Shown in pieces: positions 39,171-51,999 of a stretch of DNA of 64,000 bases; the first letter of the stretch is position 1, and each line of letters starts with the position of its first letter. The position numbers were made by a program, and so were the translations under genes. The notes under the pieces were generated by a model that was given only the letters and a program-made list of their open reading frames with translations, was not told where the DNA came from and made no database searches. The DNA is taken from contig CAUYLG010005447.1 of the NCBI GenBank assembly GCA_963573385.1, forward strand, positions 62,001-126,000. The letters run 5' to 3'. Source of the stretch: Cacajao melanocephalus. Lineage: Eukaryota > Chordata > Mammalia > Primates > Pitheciidae.

Positions 39171-39956
39171 GCACGCTGATTACTTCTGAAGAAACCACAG
39201 AGACAACAGTCAAGTTGGTTGTTTTAATCATAAAAGAAACCTCCTCCATGAGCTCTCTTTATGCCATTAGTTGAAAGGGAAAACGTTTGCTGGAAGAGTT
39301 TTATCACGATATAACTGTTCTTTGACATCTTCTGTTAGCATATCTGAGTTCTACTCGTCTGTTTTACTGATCTCCAAGGGCTACAGACGCATGAGTGCAA
39401 ATATATATGCTTTATACTAAAGGACTTCAAGCATAAAGGGACTCTAGTTTTCTTACTAGAGAGCAGAATGCTCTAGAATTTAAGGTGGAAGTATATTTCA
39501 ACCACTTCTTTGTAGAATATCGACATTCCCTCCAGTTTGAATTAAGTAAGGAACAGTTATGAAATTAAATATTTCTTTAAAAATCTGAAATATACTTATT
39601 TCAGTTAGATACATATTTGGGATGTAGCATAAGAAAAAATTGCAAATCGTGGTGGTTATGTTACATGACTCAGTCAATAGAGAAAACATAACTGTTATAT
39701 CAATTGTTTGTGTGTTTATTAAAGAAACCTAAAGAATATTTGAAATTAGTTCATACTAATCGTATGTTAAGACAGTCACCCTATTAATTGTTGGTATTGT
39801 TCATTTTCTTTATTAAAGGACCATAGTAGAAATCATTAACCTGTCTCCTGAGCAAATGAGCACAGATAAAGAGAGTCAATCATTGACCCTCCGTCCCTTG
39901 GCATTTCTCTCTGGTCTCTTCTGTCTGTGGCCCAGTGCCCACCTCCCCCCTCCCTC

Positions 39957-40115
39957 GCCTGCTGTGTGCCTGGCTCTGTGTTTCAGACACAGTGTCTCCT
40001 TTAATCTTCATAGCAGCCTTAGGAGACGGACAATGTCACCCCTGTTTCCCAGACGAGGAAGCGAAGTTGTGACTTGTCCGAAGTTTGTAAGCAAGAGAAG
40101 CGGGACTGGGCCCAG
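39957..40115 (+). repeat. MIR SINE (sense)
   Basis: CTGTGTGCCTGGCTCTGTG, TTTAATCTTCATAGCAGCC, CCCAGACGAGGAAGCGAAG and TTTGTAAGCAAGAGAAGCGG follow the MIR core and 3' layout. Confidence 0.8.
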
Positions 40116-40605
40116 GTGTTCTCTTAGAAATCCAAGTACACCAAGGGAGGATATTCTGTTAAAAGTATGTGATCTTGGAAAAGAAGAAAATGCTCTCACA
40201 TCTTCCCCAAGCAAAATATGGTATGAAAATAATTTTCAGGCGTTGCTATCAGCAATTACAAGAAAATATTTTGAAAGGCCCCCGGAATCCAAGCAGCCCT
40301 TGATCAAGCATTTGCATAAGCTACAGTGATGATGGAGTTTGGTTTGGTGCCACAAACGCTTATGGATAACAGATTCAATTCTGTCAAAAATATTTCTCAG
40401 TTTAATTGTATACTTCTTAGCAAAGGAGTGAGCAGGACCCACTTAAAGAAACAGCCAGAGCCTCCCAGGGCGATTGCTGGGTGGGCCTCATTGGGGAAGG
40501 GTCTACCTTCAGGGGTCCTGCCTTAAGGAAGCCCATGGGAAAACACCTGCCTGCAAGCCCCTTCTCTATGGTACCTCTGTGACTCTTTCTTTTCTCCTTC
40601 TCCAG

Positions 40606-40685
40606 GAAAGTAAGCCAGAGCAGTGCTTGGTTGGCAAGGGTCATAGCACCGGAGAGCAACCGCCGCAGCTCGGCATGGCCACCAG
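40606..40685 (+). CDS. LPIN1: LPIN1 exon 13 (about residues 567-593)
   Basis: 80 bp, phase 0 to 2; the donor ACCAG/GTGCAG is weak. It encodes ESKPEQCLVGKGHSTGEQPP, then QLGMAT; the split Arg is completed by exon 14. It links the M-Lip region to C-LIP. Several residues (Val and Gly in CLVGKGH, GM in QLGMAT) differ from human as I remember it, so this short linker is variable. Confidence 0.95.
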
Positions 40686-40769
40686 GTGCAGTAGGAGGCT
40701 TCCTGGGATGCTGCAGCCCCTTTCCACATCCGAGTTCATGGCACATGCTGCCTGGATGCAGACAGGTTC

Positions 40770-40955
40770 ACCGCATGGTTCCAGCTCTGGCTCTGTGATT
40801 CACTTGGTGACCTGGAGCAGTTTATTTAACTTGGTTTTCCCATAAGCAAAATGGATGCAATTGCTCCCTTAGGTAGCCAGTTTGCAAAATAAATGTGAGG
40901 CTTAAGTGAGATAACATAACTGGAGCATTTCTCATTGTCCTGGTAGGCGATAGTC
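40770..40955 (+). repeat. MIR SINE (sense)
   Basis: TGGTTCCAGCTCTGGCTCTG, CTTGGTGACCTGGAGCAG, TTAACTTGGTTTTCCCATAAG and AGTGAGATAACATAACTGGA follow MIR order. Confidence 0.88.
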
Positions 40956-42044
40956 CTTTATATGCAGATGACAGTGATGATGACGGTAATGACAATAAGA
41001 GTAGCAATAATGACAGTGATGACAGTAATAATAGCCCTGACAATAACATGGAAATAAGCTTCTCTTCTGAAGGAGCTTGCCTTTCCCTACAATTTAAATA
41101 CTGACCAGGACTTATGTTAATACTTTTAATACGGATTCATGTTCGCTTGGCATAGGAGAGGTTAGATTTTGATGATACTGATCAGTATTTGTGATTTCTG
41201 GTCAGGTGTTTTATCTTCAGGTTAATCTCTTCGTATGGGATTGGAGGTGACTCTACTCTGAGGACAGTCCCATTATACACTAATTATGACTGTGGTATTA
41301 CATGCTGACAAGGACTGATTTGCACTATACCATCTTTTACTGATTACTTCATGTTTACAGTATTTCCATGCTTAAGAAATCCAGGATTCCATTTCTTATT
41401 TAGCAGACAGAAAGTGCTAACAGATTAATTGGGGCCAGATCCGCATGTCACTCATTTTTGAATCTTGGAGGCCAAGCCAGTGCCCCACAGAGTAGGCGTT
41501 TCAAAAGCGTTGCTGAAGCATGGCTGAACCACTGAGGTTTTCTCCATGTGTTGTTGATTTATGGGAGAGGCAGGCATGGGTTTCCATTCCTCTGGCTCCT
41601 GGCCATGGCTCTGTATCTTAAACAATTTTACTTCTAGGATTCTTTGCTACAAACAGAAACCCACATGGGAGGCAGGTAGGAAACGATGATTTCTTTATTG
41701 TTCTCTGTGGAGAAGGACGGGGTAAAGACAAGTGTGCGGGACCTGGTAGGGTGAGTTTGAATGTGACTCTGAATGGCCTGGCTTGCTCTCGCTAGGGATG
41801 CTCTCGAAGGGAAACCCTTCCGTTTCCCTAGTGGTGTCCCACGGGCCTTTCCCCTGACCCACCGTTGGTGTGTGCTTTGCAAGAACAAGAAAGAATGGAA
41901 AGGCACCAAGGTACTGATGTTTCCCAGCTGGGAATTCTGAGTTTGACTATGAGTGCCCTTGGAAGGGAGAGGGCAGGTGTGTTGAGGATGGAGTCAGCCA
42001 GACTTTAAAAAATAAGTGGTTATTTACTCCGCAAGCTGCAGTAA

Positions 42045-42520
42045 AAGCAGCCGACTTTGGAGTCAGGCAGGTCTGGTTTGGAATCCCAGCTTTGCTCCTT
42101 GGTAACCATTGGACCTCAGGCGAGCTCCCTGACGCATCGGAGCAAAGGTGCCAGTGTTACCATCAGTGGCCAGGCAGGCTGGGACGGAGCTGGCCTGGAA
42201 GCTGCGTGGGAGGCACGCTACCCTGAAAGAGACACACAAAGATGCCAAATTGTGTGCTCTCAGCAATTTAAACCAACTTAAATAACTACACTAGAAATGC
42301 CCCACTTTCCTGGAATTCATTTTACGAACCTTCTCTGTCTTGGCAATAATTTCCAAACACAAGAGGTAGCGCAGAGCAGGATGTGCAGCAGGGACCTTGT
42401 CCGACAGCCTTCAGTATGGTCTTCAGCATCTGCATCTGTGAAACATGGGGTTAAAAATAACACCGACGTGGCAGACCCCATCTCACTGGGTCTTTGCAGC
42501 AACTTTGTGAGAAAATGATC
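42045..42520 (+). repeat. MIR SINE (sense), probably interrupted
   Basis: The MIR 5' and core are at 42045-42150 (GACTTTGGAGTCAGGCAGGTC, CTTGGTAACCATTGGACCTC). MIR 3'-like sequence is at about 42415-42510 (CAGCATCTGCATCTGTGAAAC). The middle is unassigned. Confidence 0.65.
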
Positions 42521-42599
42521 CAGAGTGCAGAAACCAATTGGGGAGGGTGGCTCTGCGGTCACCTGGAGGACACACATTCAATCTCAAACCATGCAGTTT

Positions 42600-43064
42600 C
42601 AAGTATTTTAAGATAGACACTGTGGGCTGAATGCAAGATGTCTGCCAAATCCATCCTGCCCTCTGCCAGTGGCCAAGGCTGTGGGATCCCGCCTCTTGCA
42701 TCAGCATGACCTAGATGTGAGACATGGAGTCAAAGGAGATCATTTTGGAACTTTAAGGTTTAATGACTGCCCTATTGGATTTCACACTTGCACGGAGCTT
42801 GTAGCCCCTTCGTTTTGGCCAATTTGTCCCTCTGGAACAGGTGTGTTTACCCAATGCCTGTACCCCCATTGTATCTAGGAAGTAACTCACTTGCATTTGA
42901 TTTTACTGGCTCATAGGCAGAAGGGACTTGTCTCAGATGAGACTTTGGACTGTGGACTTTGAGTTAATGCTGAAATGAGTTAAGACTTTGGAGGACTGTT
43001 GGGAAGGCATGATTCGTTTCGAAATGTGAAAAGACATGAGATTTGGGAGGGCCAGGGGGCAGAA
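42600..43064 (+). mobile_element. MaLR internal-region 3' part (THE1/MST-like)
   Basis: Sequence typical of the 3' internal region of THE1/MST elements: GGATTTCACACTTGCACGGA, TTTACCCAATGCCTGTACCC, CAGATGAGACTTTGGACTGT, GAGTTAAGACTTTGGAGGAC. Non-coding remnant of an old LTR retrotransposon, joined directly to its LTR. Confidence 0.85.
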
Positions 43065-43447
43065 TGATAAGCTTTGGTTCTGTTTCCCCACCCAAATATC
43101 ACTTCAGATTGTAACCCCCATAATCCCCACATGTCAAGGGCAGGATCAGGTGGAGGGAATTGGATCATGGGGGCAGTTTTCCCCATGCTACTCTTCTCGT
43201 GATAGTGAGTGAGTTCTCACGCAATCTGATTGTTTTACAAGCATCTGGCATTTCCCCTCCTTGCACTCCCTCCATCCTGCTGCCCTGTGAGGAAGGTGCC
43301 TGCTTTTCCTTTGCCTTCTGCCATGGTTGTAAGTTTCCTGGGCCTCCCCAGTCATGTGGAACTGTGAGTCAATTAATACCTCTTTCCTTTATAAATTACC
43401 CAGTCTTGGGTATTTCTTCATAGCAGTGTGAGAACGCGCTAATACAT
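43065..43447 (+). mobile_element. MaLR LTR (MST/THE1-like), sense
   Basis: It begins at TGATAAGCTTTGGTTCTG and ends GAGAACGCGCTAATACA. It contains CCCACCCAAATATCACTTCA, GAATTGGATCATGGGGGCAG, TCTCGTGATAGTGAGTGAG and the terminal CTTTCCTTTATAAATTACCC. This is an ERVL-MaLR relic with no open gene. Confidence 0.88.
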
Positions 43448-44764
43448 TCTTAAACCTAGGGGAAGATGGGCCTCAGGGTCATAGAGTTAGGTTTACAAGG
43501 GAGGGAGGAGGACGGCCACTGGAAGGGTCCATATACAGAAGGCACAGTGGCATCGCTGATGCCATCTCTGCTGTTACTGTTACCCCTTCTAGCCATAGCA
43601 GGTAGGATCCCAGGAGAGTGGGGAGAGCAGTGCGACACTTCTGCAGCAATTCCCAAATTGGAAACTCAGCTCTTAGAGTTTACTTGGGGTGTCATGGATT
43701 TTCTCACTGTCTGATACAATCATATTCAAATGTGGGCAAAAAATGCTTTTTCCTGTCAAATACAAACAGCTGGACTGTTGGCCATTCTGAGTTAGTCACA
43801 CTATGGTTACTTACCAAACCCGAAGAATTAAGAATTGACTCTTGTGAAAAAGAACTTAGATTTTGAAAAGAATGTAAGGTTCTCTTGAAAAATGTAAACC
43901 TTTTAATTTATACTTGCATCTCAGACTTCGAGTCTCCTTATTAGAGTTATGCAGTTGACTAAAAAAAAAAAAAGGTGTCAGAATGTTTTCCTAATTGACA
44001 GACTTGATTGACAGAATAGTCCCCGAAGATCCGTAATTGAGCAAACAGCTTGTCACCGTACAAATAATTAAAATACCGTTTGAAACACGCACACTGACAA
44101 GTGCTAACTTAGATGTTGTTCACAGCTACTCTTCTGTGCACACATTTTCAAGTGACATGAGCCCTTTTGTTTTGTTTTGTTGCTTCTTGCAGATACTGTA
44201 AAGCAAGCAACATTTAATGAGCCATTGTAAGGGATGGGGTGGGGGATTCCGAATAGGAGGCATTTTCTTCTGTGCAGGGTGGTGCGATCTGGGACGTGGC
44301 AGCCACAAATGACCGTGTACTTGCCCCAAGCTGAAACCACCAACAGCCAACTGCACATCTCGCATTTTAGTCTTTGTATCTGTGTTTTCCTTTCTGTGTT
44401 CCTTCAAACATGGCATGCTGCACGAATTTAGTGGTTTTTCTTTTTTTTTCAAAGCAGCAGATGGAAATCACAGCTATTCTGCCTTGCCTCCTCATCCCGC
44501 CGGCAGAGGTACACATCAATCTGTTGTCACCAAGAGCTTTGCTTCACATTTGGATCTCATTTCACTCCAAACTGTTTGGTTGGAACATAAACATTTTCCT
44601 GTTCAATGACGGGCCTGTAGCCTTGTTCTTCTTCTGCTTGACAAGGAAATCTGCCTGCCCCATCCCCAGCAGCATTTGCCAGCCTGTACTGGCTCCGCGA
44701 CCACATCTACCCTGTCTGAAAACCTCCAGGTTGTTGGTTCAGAAGAACCAGCATTGTTCATAGG

Positions 44765-44990
44765 ATCTGTTGGTGTCAGAGCTGGAAGGGACTTTGGTCA
44801 GATCAGGTCATTTTACAGATGAGCCTGCTGAGGCCCAGGGAGGAATCCTCTAGGATGAGGTCTTTGCTGGGGCTTAGGTACCAGTCTCACAGTCCAGGTG
44901 TCTCCAGGCTCTTACCTGCCTGCATCCTGAAGTTTTGGGTGCGTGCGATTCAGTCGTTCCTCTGCATTTTAAGATAAAGAAATCAAGGCA
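44765..44990 (+). repeat. MIR/MIR3-like SINE fragment (sense)
   Basis: TCAGAGCTGGAAGGGACTTTG, TCATTTTACAGATGAGCCTGC and GAGGCCCAGGGAGGAA are MIR-type. Further MIR-like sequence (CAAGGTGTTACAGCCTGAAG) occurs after the Alu near 45356, suggesting that the Alu split the MIR. Confidence 0.65.
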
Positions 44991-44992
44991 GA

Positions 44993-45408
<416 letters not shown>

Positions 45409-45806
45409 CTAACTGCTGTGCCATCTCCACTCTACTGAGAGTCAGAATCAGCCCCCAATGTCATGGGATTGTGCCATCCACGTGTAGCTTACTTCTGCCA
45501 CAGACCAACCACCGTTCTAGCAGATGCTCTGTTCTCCCATAACACAGAGTCCTGATCCCATGGCCTATTCCCCAGGGCTCTGTCCCAGGAATCTCCTAAT
45601 CTTTGTCTTCAGCCCAGGTCTCTGTGTTGTGATTGTTTAGTCACAAACCCTGCACAAGTAGGAACAGGTTTGCTGTGTCATTGATGTCTGGCATGGTACG
45701 CTTGAGTGTTGGTTGAATGAGCTCCCGGCCCCCAGCCCGAAGCCCACAGACCTCCCTCTCCTGGGGCCCGGAGAGCCGATGCTTTGGGAGGGTCTGCTGA
45801 TTCTAG

Positions 45807-46136
<330 letters not shown>

Positions 46137-46314
46137 TAGGAATCACTTCTTAAATGAATGCTTACGGGGTCAGAAAGCTGTAGGTTGCAGAGATTTTAAG
46201 GGAGGCAAGGGTGCGGGATGGGGCGGTAGGACGAGAGGAAGTTAGCACTGAGAGGAGAGAGTTTATTGAGATGAAAAGATAAGACACACACTGGTACGTC
46301 CTGTGACATTTCCT

Positions 46315-47440
46315 TTGCCCACTTTTAAATGGGATTGTTTGTTTTTCTGCTGTTGAGTTGTTGGAGTTCTTTGTACATTCTGGGTATCAGCCCCTTGTTG
46401 GACGGGGAGTTTGCACATATTTTCTCCTATTTAACAGGTCGTCTCTTTGCTCTGCTGTTTCTTTAGTTGGGCAGTAGCTGTTGAGTGTGATGTAGTCCCC
46501 CTCAACATCACTAATCAGGGAAGTGCAAATCAAAACTGCAGTGAGAACAGCATCTCACCCCAGTTAGAACGGCTACTATCAAAAAGACAAAAAGTAACAA
46601 ATGCTCGCAGGGATGTTGAGAGAAGGCATCTCTTAAACACTGTTGGTGGGCCTGTGAATTACTACAGCTGTTGTTGAAAACAGTATAGAGATTTCTTAGA
46701 AAACTAAAAATAGAACTACCATACAATCCAGCAATCTCGCTATTGAATATTTATCCAAAGGAAAGCAAATCAGTATGTCAAAGGGACACAGGCACCTCCG
46801 TGTTTATTACAGTACAATTCACAGGAGTTGAAGTATGGATCCAACCTAAGTGTCCATCAGTGGGTAAATGGATGAAGAAAATGTAAACTATAAATGTAAA
46901 CGATACACAGTGGAGTACTATTCAGACATAAAAAGGGATGAATCCTATCATTTGTGGCAACGTGCGTGGGTGGAACTGGTGGTCATTATGTTAAGTGAAA
47001 TAAGCCAGGCACAGAAAGACAAATATCATGGGAAGGTATAAACGTTGATCTCAAGGAAGTAGAGAGTAGAATGGTGGTTACCAGAGGCTGGGAAGGGTAA
47101 GGGGGAGAGGAGGATGAAGATAGATTGGTTAATGGGTACAAACATACAGTTAGATGAAAGGAAGAAGTTCTAGCATTTGATAGCACAGTAGAATGACTAT
47201 AGTTAGCAGTCATTTATTATACCTTTCAAAATAGCTGGAAAAGAAGATTTGGAATATTCCCAACACGAAGAAATGATAACTGTTAGGGGTGATGGATATG
47301 CTAATTACCCTGATTTGATCAGGGTATGCATGATAGTTTGATAAATGCAAATGTATGCATTTATCAAAATATTACATGCACCCCATAAATATCTACGATT
47401 AATATGTCAATAGAAAAATAAATAATAAAGACTGATAAAA
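46315..47440 (+). mobile_element. L1 LINE with 5' inversion (older subfamily)
   Basis: 46315-46500 is antisense ORF2 (TTGCCCACTTTTAAATGGGA, TTCTTTGTACATTCTGGGTA). From about 46501 the text is sense ORF2 and 3' UTR (ATCACTAATCAGGGAAGTGC, GTGTCCATCAGTGGGTAAATG, GAGGCTGGGAAGGGTAAGG), ending in an A-rich tail (AAAATAAATAATAAAG). This is a twin-priming structure. Confidence 0.85.
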
Positions 47441-48387
47441 AAATAAGCTAGAGCTGTGTATATGCTAACCTTGCCTAGAGGAAGGTGCTGAGCTGGAAGC
47501 TTTGTAGGAAGGCAAAGTACCCAAGGGCTTGGGATGTGCTGCTTTGGGGCCACTCAGCCTTTTCCATTTAGTCTAAGGCATTTACTAAGCACTTCATATA
47601 GCACTGAGGCATTTTCAAAGATAGTGTTCCTGGGAGGCAGAGCTACTACTACTGGATTGGGGATTATGTCATAGCACGATTTTCACTGAGTGGACAGCTA
47701 ACTATAGATATGCTTTATGTGAGCTATTTAAAGAAAACAAGCCTGATTCCCACCCTGCACCTCCTAGCTCCCCACTAAACAAAAAAGTCTAGAAGAGTTG
47801 GGGCACCGACCTGTATATTCTGAGCAGGGAAATCAGGTGTATTCCTTGCTCATGGGATGAGCCACTGGGGGAACCTGGAGGGGAGAATTGGTGAGTCTTC
47901 CTTGCTTTCACTGGCACCTGTCTGTAAGTCCTAGAAAGGCCCTCATTGCTTGGAGTTGTATATTTGGCGAGCTTTATACAGGGAACTGACGGATGAGTTT
48001 GGACTGGTAGAAACTTGGACTGGTAGCACTTGGCCTGCAGTCTCAGGAAGAGATCAGAGATAGAGAAGACAGCGTCTTCCCAGGCCAAGAGGGAGTTTAA
48101 CCCTGCTTGTCATGAATAGGAACCTGCTGTCTTAAAATAGTGATGGCAGCTCATCAATAGCAAGTGAATGAGGAGAGGCAGCCCCCAAATGTGTAATGCG
48201 AGAGATGCAAGAATGGGGATGTAGTGAGAGTTCATTGATAAATTTAACATCTGATGGTAAATGACCACCCAAGAGACGGGACTCAGGAGAGACTGGATTG
48301 ACTTAGTCATCGATTCAGGGCTGATGCATTTTTCATGGCTACCCAGATGCATTTTCTAATTGGTGATGACATCACTGTGTGTTCCAG

Positions 48388-48514
48388 GGTAAAGCATGAA
48401 TCATCCTCCAGTGATGAGGAGCGTGCAGCTGCCAAGCTGTCAAATGCAGGCCACCTCCCGCTTCTGCCTAACGTCAGCTACAAGAAGACTCTCCGCCTGA
48501 CTTCCGAGCAGCTT
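48388..48514 (+). CDS. LPIN1: LPIN1 exon 14 (about residues 593-635)
   Basis: The acceptor is GTGTGTTCCAG and the donor AGCTT/GTGAGT; 127 bp, phase 2 to 0. It encodes VKHESSSSDEERAAAK, LSNAGHLPLLPNVSYKKTLR and LTSEQL. SSSSDEE is an acidic phosphoserine cluster suited to casein kinase 2. YKKTLRLTSEQL opens the C-LIP domain. Leu follows AAAK, where I remember Pro in human. Confidence 0.97.
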
Positions 48515-49850
48515 GTGAGTCTCCCATGCTTGGTGCAGCTGTGTTGTAAGCACATGAGGTTTCTGCAGACTCCTTAGGCTGTACGATGGTTGGAGTGTGC
48601 CCCTCACTTCTTCCTGTCACCTTTCATCCCAACAGGCCTACAACCTGTCAGCTGGGTGCCCGATGTTTCCACCCCAACGCTAGCACTATCCAGGCTGGGT
48701 CCCCAATGTGACCTTCCCTTTTGTCTTCTTTTGCTGGCTGGCCCTGGAGGATCTCATTTACTAGAGTTAGAAGGAAGGCAGCCTGGTGGAGCTAATTCAT
48801 CCTGAGGTGTCAATCACTGATAGACTTGAAAATCACTCAAGCGTGTTTTTGCTTCAAGAGAGATGTTTGTTAACCCAACTGCATCACTTAAATTGGTGGA
48901 AATCAAGCAGTTGTGATAGAATTTAGAGAATTTCAGGTAACCAGGGCACCATCTGGTTGTAGTGTCCTTTTATTTTTCCGTGTGTGTGAGATCAGTTTTA
49001 ATTAAAAGCCCTTTCTTGGATCCTGCTGGTCACGGCAGTGAACGCCTGTCCTTGCTTTTTTGTGAATCAGGTCTTTTGCATTTCTCTTAAGAGTCAGTCG
49101 AGTATGAGGGTGTTTACTAGGAAATGATAAGGAACAGGCCCAGAAACCCACTCAGGCCGCGTGTGGGACCCTGCAGCCTGTGAGTCTCTGACACTGGGCA
49201 CACCTGCAGTCAGGCAGCCTAGGGATCCGAACTGCCAGCTGGCATGCACCAGGAGTCCCAGCACAGAGACTCAACACTGCTCAAAAGTCACTTTACATTT
49301 TGAATTTGGTGTAATTTCTTTGGGTCTAGACTATATTCTTCTGGATAGGACACACAACTGGTAACCAAGACTTCTCTTTTTCCAATTTGTGTCAGTATAA
49401 TCATCGCTGAAGAACATGGTTACTTAGGGAAATGTATTTTCACACTTGGCTTAAATTCGTCTCCCTGAATCATGACCTTCCTATTTAGTCATGGAGTGGT
49501 AAGTGTGGCCCGTGATTGATTATGCCATATAGCCCATCATTTAACCCTGACTGATGACTCTAATCTGAAAATACTGGATCAAATTAGCACCATCCTGGGA
49601 AGTAGGACACCCCTGTAGCAAGCAGGCAAATTGCATCATAGGGGGCCTGAGAGAGCCGAGGTTTCGTTTTGCCTGTCCAGTCCCAGAAAGAGCCAGAACA
49701 AGGAAGGGAGGGGAAAGAATTATACAAGGGCCCAGGGCAGTGACTTGCTTTTGAAGCCTTATCCTGCTTCTCACGGAACAGAAGCCAGATGCCCATGAAT
49801 CAGGGCCTTTCCTTCAAGCAGACACATATTAGTGGTTTATGTTTTTTCAG
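48515..49850 (+). other. LPIN1 intron 14
   Basis: A 1.34-kb intron with no Alu or L1 insertion and no recognised feature except the splice sites (acceptor GTTTTTTCAG). It is repeat-poor compared with its neighbours. Confidence 0.7.
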
Positions 49851-49999
49851 AAAAGCTTGAAGTTGAAGAATGGCCCCAATGACGTGGTTTTCAGTGTCAC
49901 CACACAGTACCAAGGTACCTGCCGCTGTGAGGGCACCATCTATCTGTGGAACTGGGACGATAAAGTCATCATTTCTGATATTGACGGGACGATCACCAG
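49851..49999 (+). CDS. LPIN1: LPIN1 exon 15: catalytic DIDGT exon (about residues 636-685)
   Basis: 149 bp, phase 0 to 2, acceptor TTTTTTCAG, donor ACCAG/GTAGGT. It encodes [39 protein letters not shown] and [16 protein letters not shown] (49977-49991) is the DxDxT motif I of HAD-type phosphatidate phosphatases; the first Asp is the nucleophile for Mg2+-dependent PA to DAG conversion. By the inferred numbering these are residues 678-682, as in human. The motif is intact, so the product should be catalytically competent. The [16 protein letters not shown] strand is the lipin-specific immunoglobulin-like part of C-LIP. Confidence 0.98.
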
Positions 50000-50494
50000 G
50001 TAGGTCCTGCTGACTTGGGGGCCATGGGGGATTTCCTTGCTTCACGGTGGGGCCGCCGGGCCTGGTGTCGGCACTTCCGCTCCCCGCGTGGGACTTGCAC
50101 AGTCCCCCTTCTGGTGCAGTTGGAGCTGCTCATGTAGTTTTAGCTCCTTGGTGTCAGCCATTGTGTTCAGGGCTTGGTGGTTGTGTCCCTCTGGGGTATT
50201 ATCTCTCTGACCTGGTTGCTTCTGTGGGGATTTCTGAAGAGTGCCCTTTTGGAATGGCCTCTTCCCTTTGATTGAGCAAGCCAGGCGCCTTGATGTGTGA
50301 TCAGACTGGAGGTGTCCTTCTGTGGATTACCATGTCCCTCTGTCAGCATCAACTTTGATGACTTGGGCTTTCTATCCAGAAAGAAAGTCGTGGGTCTAGT
50401 TTATGTTTTTTGTTTTTTGTTTTATGAGGCGTGAATGGTGCAATGAATCTGAATGGGATTTTAACTTTATTTTTCTCTTTTTCTCTTCATTTAG
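50000..50494 (+). other. LPIN1 intron 15
   Basis: A short 495-bp intron of unique sequence without recognised repeats, with a TTTTTGTTTTTTG run near 50406 and a T-rich acceptor tract (TTTTTCTCTTTTTCTCTTCATTTAG). Confidence 0.8.
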
Positions 50495-50581
50495 ATCGGA
50501 TACTCTTGGCCACATTTTGCCCACCCTTGGGAAGGACTGGACCCACCAGGGCATTGCTAAGCTGTACCATAAAGTGAGCCA
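50495..50581 (+). CDS. LPIN1: LPIN1 exon 16: LGHIL coactivator-motif exon (about residues 685-714)
   Basis: 87 bp, phase 2 at both ends, donor GCCA/GTGAGT. It encodes [19 protein letters not shown] followed by [14 protein letters not shown] (50505-50519) is the LxxIL motif needed for lipin-1 to coactivate PPARalpha/PGC-1alpha. It follows motif I at once in the HAD fold, and lipin conservation is near absolute here. The exon is a multiple of three, so skipping would remove LGHIL while leaving DIDGT. Confidence 0.98.
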
Positions 50582-51838
50582 GTGAGTACAGAGTCCCTGT
50601 TTCCCGCCTCCTGTGAACGCTGGTGTGTGCACTGCACTCTGCATATGGCATCTTTCCTGCCCCAGCACTAGGTGACTTGCAGAGAGGGCTGCACCTCAAC
50701 CAGGGAGGGGCAGTGGGGACAGGGTTGGCAGTGGAGAGTTGGGGGTGAAAGTGAATCCCAGCAACTCAAAATTTGAATTCAATACCAAGAAACAAGAAGC
50801 GCAGTATAGGGGAATTGCTTACTAGGAGAACACAGATGGTGGCAGCGTGAGGGGTGAGATTGAGGTTCACTTCATCTCAAGGGATGGCAACGGTGGCCAG
50901 ATGAAGAAATTGGAGCTTATAGATTATATATACCAAGTGATTTTCTGTAGGCTAAAAAGTTGCAGATTCCAGGCAAGTTTTGGCCGTATTGCAGGCCCTG
51001 CAAGCCAACCAGCGGGACACATTGTGTCCACCTGGGCTGTGGAGTGCTCCGGCAACTGGCCCAGAACAGAACAAGGGCCACCGTGGGGCCCACAGCCCCA
51101 GGCGTCAGGTGCGAGAGTTCTCCGACTGCTGTCCTGTGCTGGGTACATGGGTTACTTCACTTAAATCTTACAGCAATTCTGAAAAGCCCATAATATCGTT
51201 TCTGTGTTTAGATCAGTGAAATTGACTAGGAGAACTAAAGTGATTTATCCAAATTCTCATTGCTCTCATCTGCCTCCAGGGTTCAGAGCCCTGCAGGAAT
51301 TCTCCACGTCCCCCAAAACACCCCCATTCTAGCTTGCCAGGCCCAAGCCTCTCTCCCCTTCAGTCACACCTTCTTCAGCCTTCTGTGGCCTAGAGTCTTC
51401 CATGCCAGTGAAATCTCCCCTCCAGAGCATTCTGTTCTACAGCCAGTTAGAGCTGGAAGATGCCTCTGCCTGAATCAGGACAGCCCCGTCTCTCTGTGGG
51501 TGAGGAAGGTGAGCAAGTTACATTCACACTTAGTAAGTGTCAAGATGGAAGTCCCAGGCCCGTGGTTTCCAGCCCCATTTGCTCATCTCATATTGGTGAT
51601 GATAGGGAATGGACAACCATCCAGAGCTGCTTCTAGAACTCTGTGAACACAAACGAATGAACTGTCCTTCCCTGCCCTGCATCCATTCATCCATCCAGCA
51701 TTCCACAAGTGCCTGTCATGCCTCATCCTAGGGCGGGTGCCTGGGATTGCCATGAACAGGTAGGTCTGTGACCTGAGACTTTATGATCCAGTAGAGAGAG
51801 AATCTTATATCCTGGTAGGATTAAAAGCTTCAGATTTC

Positions 51839-51973
51839 GTTGGGTACATGCCTGTAGTTCCAGCTACTTGGGAGGCTGAGGTGGGAGGATTGCTTGAACC
51901 CAGGAGTTCGAATCCAGCCTGGGCAATGTAGTGAGACCCCCATCTCTCTAAAAAAAATAAGTATGTACATTAA
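51839..51973 (+). mobile_element. Partial Alu / FRAM-like monomer (sense)
   Basis: Only a right-arm-like block, ACATGCCTGTAGTTCCAGC to CCATCTCTCTAAAAAAAAT. A 16-bp target duplication, AAAAGCTTCAGA(T/C)TTC, sits at 51823-51838 and 51974-51989, so it inserted as a monomer. Confidence 0.85.
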
Positions 51974-51999
51974 AAAAGCTTCAGACTTCATCTGAGATT

